Source: Oscillospiraceae bacterium
GTDB taxonomy: Bacteria > Bacillota > Clostridia > Oscillospirales > UBA929
Assembly (NCBI GenBank): GCA_031282535.1
Contig: JAITDM010000262.1
Span: forward strand, 1 to 6,039
Reading direction: 5' to 3'
Length of the DNA: 6,039 nt
The notes under the pieces were generated by a model. It was not told where the DNA came from, searched no databases, and saw only the letters and a list, made by a program, of their open reading frames with translations. Within the stretch, counting starts at the first letter, position 1; every line of letters starts with the position of its first letter. The position numbers and the translations under genes were made by a program. Positions 4,001 to 6,039 of this stretch are shown piece by piece.

Positions 4001-6037
4001 CGTGTTCATCTGGCTGTTGCCCCACCGCACCGTCCAGCTGTAGGCGACGGCGTAGCCCGCCGCCGCGGTGACGGCGGACACCCGCAGGTCCGACACCTCC
4101 GTCTCGCCCACATGGTAGTGGTAGCCGATCTCCTGCGTCCAGGTGATGCCCACGATGTCCGGCAGCGGTTCACCCGGCGTCAGCACCGTGAGCACGGGGG
4201 TGGGGTCCGGGAAGACCGTGACGCGCGCCGTCTCGGAGGCGACGCTCCGGCCGCCTTCGGCCGTGCTCGTGACGACGCAGTAATAATAGACGACGCCCAC
4301 CGTCGTCACGGGCGGGACAAACTCGGCCTCCGTGGCGCCCGCCACCGGCGTTCCGCTGAAGACGCTGTCCGCGGTGTTTCGATACCACTGCCAGCGAAGC
4401 CCCCCGGCGGCGGTGGCATAGACGGACAGCGCCTTGACGCCGGCCTGATCCTGCCCGTAATCCGACGCCGCCGCAGGCTGGATGAGAATGTCGGGCGTGA
4501 GCGTCCACTTCTCCAGGATCAGCGTCAGCGTGACGATCGTGTCCTGGACATATATGTCCGGGTTTGTGTAGGCAATGACGACATCCGTCTCGCCGTCTGT
4601 GAACGTGAGATCCGCCACCGCGAGCGCGAACGGCTGGCCGGCCGCGGCCGGCGCGCCGTTGATCAGGACGTTTCTTCCGTAGCTGGAGGTGGGAACGGTG
4701 ATCGCGACCGTCTCCGTGTCGGGGGTGATGTGCGTGGAGTACCGCGCCCCCTCGCCGGACAGGGGGGTTGTTCTGGGCGACACATCGGACGGAGCGGAGA
4801 GAGGGGGCGCCCGGTATTTGAGATGGAATGTGTAGGCGGCGAGGACCTTGTCGTCCTGCTCCGTGTCCAGAATCTCGATGAGGATCTTCTCGTAGGTACC
4901 GGGATAGCTGATCGAACCGCTGACATGGCCGGCGGCAAACGGCCGGAGTGTGGCGTTCGGCGTCCCGGCGTCCGCCCCCGCGGGCACCGGCGTGTACCGC
5001 CACCGGTATCCGGCGGCGTTCATGGCCTCCATGTCCGCCGCGACCGGCCGCATGTAGGCCGTCGTACCGGTGGCCGGCAGGACCACGGTGTATTCCGTCA
5101 CATCCCCGTCAAACGCCGGGCTGAACGCGCCGTTTTCGGAGGTGTTGTTGGAGAGGTACATGTCGGCGAGCCGGAGCGCTGGTTTGGGGGCGGCGACGGT
5201 GACGACGCACCAGGGGGCGAAGATGTCCACATAGGCGTCGCCCCGGACGGAGAGGATGTACGTGCCGGGCGCGGCAAAGCGCACCGTGAACGCGCCGTCC
5301 TCGTCGACCGCGACCGCCGGCACAAAGGGCGCCGCCGTGCCGGTGGCGGGGTCGAGGGCGACGATGGGCAGGTCCTCGCAGAGGCCTGTGTCAACAATGC
5401 GGTCGCCGTCCATGGGCAGCCCGAACATCATCGTGAGCAGCATGTCCCCCTTGAGGGTCAGCGTGAGATCCTCGCCGGCGGTCGTCGTGACAGCCTGTAC
5501 CTTGCCCGTCTGATCCTCAAACCAGGTGTAAAAGTCCATGGCGTCGGCATCTTGGTAGATCAGAAATTCCACGTCGCCGCCGTCGGCCACAGGCGTGTCC
5601 GGGATGGCGAGCCCCACGTCGTCCTCCCCCGGCATCGCCCCGTCGATGAGGAGCGAGAGACTCGGGTTGCTCCTCCCGAAGGCCGCGGTGACATAGCCCT
5701 GTTCGCTCACCGTGACGGCGCCGTGCACCCAGGCGGCAAAGCCCTCCTCGTCATAGGCGCCGCTTATGAGCGCATACCGGATCTGATGGGCCCTGATCAG
5801 CGCGTCCAGGCCGGAGACGGCCCCCTCGGCATCCTGATAGCCGTAGCGGTCGGACAGGTCCGCCGTGACCGTCGCCGCCTGTTTGGGGACGATGTAGCCG
5901 CCGTCCTGGGCGCTGAGAAAAATGTCCGCCGTCCCGGGGCCGGGTTCGTCGGCGGCCGGTGCGAAAACGGTCTCACTGTCCGCCGCCCAGGCCGCCGGCA
6001 GGGTCAGCGCCGGAAGACCGGCCAGAACCATCATCAC
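1040..6037 (-). CDS. Giant SLH-domain cell-surface protein (Ig-like/cadherin-like, GLUG, Big_3, DUF4430, 3x SLH), probably 5'-truncated
   Basis: A continuous frame of 1665 codons ends at TAG (1042-1040). Visible modules in order are: hydrophobic signal-peptide remnant (residues 1-18, AWA before ADS); a DUF4430-like region (about 45-170); an Ig-like segment (about 220-283); two cadherin-like beta-sandwich units (about 286-408 and 412-509); an Ig-like domain (513-610); a further beta-rich domain (611-725); a GLUG-type beta-helix region (733-1184); a Pro/Glu linker with tandem repeats (1187-1233); Big_3 (1235-1309); DUF4430 (1316-1441); and three SLH domains (1479-1662). SLH domains bind pyruvylated secondary wall polymer, so the protein is inferred to sit on the cell wall as an adhesin or ligand binder; the ligand is unknown. 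The first in-frame codon is GTG at 6037, two bases from the window edge, with no visible ribosome binding site and no Lys/Arg before the hydrophobic core. The true start is therefore probably upstream of the window. Confidence 0.93.
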   Translation of the reverse strand: MMMVLAGLPALTLPAAWAADSETVFAPAADEPGPGTADIFLSAQDGGYIVPKQAATVTADLSDRYGYQDAEGAVSGLDALIRAHQIRYALISGAYDEEGFAAWVHGAVTVSEQGYVTAAFGRSNPSLSLLIDGAMPGEDDVGLAIPDTPVADGGDVEFLIYQDADAMDFYTWFEDQTGKVQAVTTTAGEDLTLTLKGDMLLTMMFGLPMDGDRIVDTGLCEDLPIVALDPATGTAAPFVPAVAVDEDGAFTVRFAAPGTYILSVRGDAYVDIFAPWCVVTVAAPKPALRLADMYLSNNTSENGAFSPAFDGDVTEYTVVLPATGTTAYMRPVAADMEAMNAAGYRWRYTPVPAGADAGTPNATLRPFAAGHVSGSISYPGTYEKILIEILDTEQDDKVLAAYTFHLKYRAPPLSAPSDVSPRTTPLSGEGARYSTHITPDTETVAITVPTSSYGRNVLINGAPAAAGQPFALAVADLTFTDGETDVVIAYTNPDIYVQDTIVTLTLILEKWTLTPDILIQPAAASDYGQDQAGVKALSVYATAAGGLRWQWYRNTADSVFSGTPVAGATEAEFVPPVTTVGVVYYYCVVTSTAEGGRSVASETARVTVFPDPTPVLTVLTPGEPLPDIVGITWTQEIGYHYHVGETEVSDLRVSAVTAAAGYAVAYSWTVRWGNSQMNTSGNGDGSITPVTTSARLGPNLYTVTASVTVGGMRYQTSETIYVHIETPKDYGEAMRDWPGSGTAEDPKLLSTKEDLAALQRQTEAGLPFSGIYFKLTNDIALDDTWKPIGGGDVTGNGRNLKPFSGVLDGGGHTLSFAYDSPPLLLYARRATVKNLNIYGPYINSYGLVQSYPIDYGPTGSSGSGGPTIDIINVTLKSGTTTKLAGFIGGSASGQNHVNIVRCTAEAGVVVGYDKVNNTPATGSNGSFAGGFNGTIVDSVSCATVYGGGGVGGLAGFKGQSMGPLAIRNSAFAGRIVATGSGVGGIMGRGYVSSSAPNTLAVTVENCYVAADITGSNRVGGLFGDEGGLVQAWDNGPGGIRNNVFTGTVTATADPAEAEVYAGGIIGYIRSLNRYNLVTNNYYADTAGVARGIGGVQYVDTSHSSPAAVEGVTYVNTAAGASGISGMSQRNMNRTDDPLGADAGKLTLAATAEQLRDGTVTDLLNRGEGSLENWVQGEQYPVHRGAGSTPTTPPEEEDPEDPGTTPTTPPEEENPEDPGTTPTTPPGEGEEEPATVFKLEIGGDYKTRYVVGESFSTAGMVITATFSNGDTKILTPEEVEFAGFDSAVRGVKTVALRYQTVEASFEITVLYPETSSPATITVYLTLYGDTVHTPPEDGGPTHTLQHGGLTLWIPRNTVFTVSRNATVLDVLEKAMTQAGLTWENPSGNYITSITKDGVTLGERTNGAKSGWMYTLNGSHPLNGVAQQYLENNDRIVFHYTDDYEQEEGAEYWAQSPSGGSKTGDGAAATADGSETPLAGLFPFADVAESDWFYGDVYYMWENSLMNGTSATLFSPSRTLTRGMVVTVLYRAEGEPDVSSVANHFPDVTAGRYYTEAVVWAADHEIVLGYTDGKFGPDDDITREQMAAILYRYEQYAGKTPADTVEALAFADEGSVSAYAKEAVGKLVTQGIIAGKPNNRFNPQGGATRAEFAAVLHRFKEATKEAP
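1052..1603 (-). other. Three SLH domains, C-terminal wall anchor
   Basis: Three units are seen at residues about 1481-1530 (FADVAESDWFYGDVYYMWEN, TLTRGMVVTVLYR), 1543-1595 (FPDVTAGRYYTEAVVWAAD, ITREQMAAILYRYE) and 1608-1658 (FADEGSVSAYAKEAVGKLV, ATRAEFAAVLHRF). The conserved TRAE position reads TRGM, TREQ and TRAE in order, with the arginine present in all three. Triple SLH units form a three-lobed module that binds pyruvylated secondary cell-wall polysaccharide. The protein ends 7 residues after the last unit. Confidence 0.93.
1715..2092 (-). other. DUF4430 domain
   Basis: Residues about 1316-1441 carry the family landmarks: an opening strand ATITVYLTLYGD, TVLDVLEKAMTQAGLTW, NYITSITKDGV, SGWMYTLNGSHP and the closing NDRIVFHYTDDY. 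DUF4430 resembles the C-terminal domain of transcobalamin and is frequent in secreted clostridial proteins. Cobalamin binding is not implied by the sequence alone. Confidence 0.85.
2111..2335 (-). other. Bacterial Ig-like domain, group 3 (Big_3)
   Basis: Residues about 1235-1309 show the Big_3 pattern: KLEIGGDYKTRYVVGESFST, GMVITATFSNGDTKILTPEE, then a closing ASFEITVLYP strand. These domains are wall-proximal spacers in many Gram-positive surface proteins. Confidence 0.8.
2339..2479 (-). repeat. Tandem 48-bp repeat encoding a Pro/Glu/Thr linker
   Basis: Two full 48-bp units (2369-2416 and 2417-2464) differ at 3 positions, and a 14-bp start of a third unit follows (2465-2478). They encode the 16-residue unit TTPTTPPEEENPEDPG and a close copy with D for N, plus a degenerate copy ending in PPGEGEEEP. 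The segment is an acidic, proline-rich flexible spacer between the beta-helix and the Big_3 domain, and its copy number may vary between strains. Confidence 0.9.
2486..3841 (-). other. GLUG-type beta-helix region
   Basis: Residues about 733-1184 open with GSGTAEDPKLLSTKEDLAAL and FKLTNDIALDDTWKPIGG, then FSGVLDGGGHTLS, the usual entry into GLUG repeat domains. About five imperfect repeats follow with the pattern N/R-S/C-x-F/Y/V then VGG-L/I-x-G: GFIGG, VGGLAGFKG, VGGIMGRGY, VGGLFGDEGG and AGGIIGYIRS. The closing segment DLLNRGEGSLENWVQGEQYPV is typical for the end of such regions. A right-handed beta-helix or beta-solenoid is inferred. GLUG motifs are common in surface adhesins; some relatives are peptidases or sugar-binding proteins, but no catalytic motif was seen. 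Confidence 0.7.
4208..4501 (-). other. Ig-like domain
   Basis: Residues about 513-610 contain LRWQWYRN, VAGATEAEFVPP and VGVVYYYCVVTSTAEGG, the Trp, the Y-x-C-x-V strand and the closing strand typical of bacterial Ig-like (I-set-like) domains. The usual first cysteine is not present, so a disulfide inside the domain is not expected. Confidence 0.65.
4511..5182 (-). other. Two cadherin-like beta-sandwich units
   Basis: Residues about 286-408 (MYLSNNTSENGAFSPAFDGD then TEYTVVLP, ending in YTFHLKY) and 412-509 (LSGEGARYSTHITPDTETV, ending in VTLTLILEK) follow the pattern of the cadherin-like beta-sandwich family: an opening strand, F/Y-S-P-x-F-x-x-x-x-x-x-Y near the start, and a closing hydrophobic strand. 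Such units are usually spacers or adhesive modules. Confidence 0.5.
5528..5905 (-). other. Divergent DUF4430-like domain near the N-terminus
   Basis: Residues about 45-170 show the same order of landmarks as the clear DUF4430 domain at 1316-1441. SGLDALIRA parallels TVLDVLEKA, YVTAAFG parallels YITSITK, SLSLLIDGAMP parallels GWMYTLNGSHP, and GGDVEFLIYQD parallels NDRIVFHYTD. The similarity is read by eye and is weak, so the assignment is tentative. Confidence 0.4.
5984..6037 (-). other. Signal peptide, hydrophobic and cleavage regions
   Basis: Residues 1-18 read MMMVLAGLPALTLPAAWA, with likely signal peptidase I cleavage after Ala-Trp-Ala and before Ala-Asp-Ser-Glu. The usual positively charged N-region is missing, which suggests that several codons lie outside the window. 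Confidence 0.7.
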
Positions 6038-6039
6038 AG

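Noticed and set aside
1030..5513. Many open frames of 60-280 codons on both strands within the surface-protein gene
   Set aside because: They are by-products of high GC content and strong codon bias; translations are rich in Arg, Pro, Ala and Ser with no recognisable domain, and they overlap a frame with many clear domains.

Overview
The window suggests a Gram-positive, GC-rich member of the Clostridia (Oscillospiraceae-like or a related gut lineage). The evidence is a very large secreted protein ending in three SLH (S-layer homology) domains, with DUF4430, Big_3, cadherin-like and GLUG-type modules of the kind common in such genomes, together with strong GGAGG-type ribosome binding sites. 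This placement is inferred from protein architecture and style only; no rRNA or tRNA gene is present.

Layout: everything recognisable as protein lies on the minus strand. From the right edge to 1040 runs one giant cell-surface gene of at least 1665 codons, most likely cut at its 5' end by the window edge. It is followed by a compact hairpin-rich stretch (about 949-1044) containing a 17-bp perfect stem that fits an intrinsic terminator. A lower-GC spacer (678-948) holds a plausible promoter and a clear Shine-Dalgarno site. The spacer drives a second minus-strand gene (677 to the left edge, 3' end missing), which encodes the N-terminal part of a DUF1016/YhcG-family protein, whose missing C-terminal half is normally a PDDEXK nuclease.

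The two genes do not look functionally linked. The surface protein is probably a wall-anchored adhesin or binding protein. The DUF1016 gene has distinctly lower GC, its own promoter and a terminator in front of it, and belongs to a family often found in defence or mobile cargo. The most unusual observation is in the DUF1016 gene. It carries two nearly identical 27-bp palindromes, in the same codon phase and exactly 108 bp apart, each encoding Ile-Leu-Ser-(Ala/Pro)-Leu-Ala-Thr-Lys-Leu, plus a third degenerate palindrome in the same phase 216 bp further upstream in the gene. No CRISPR array, insertion sequence or RNA gene was seen.
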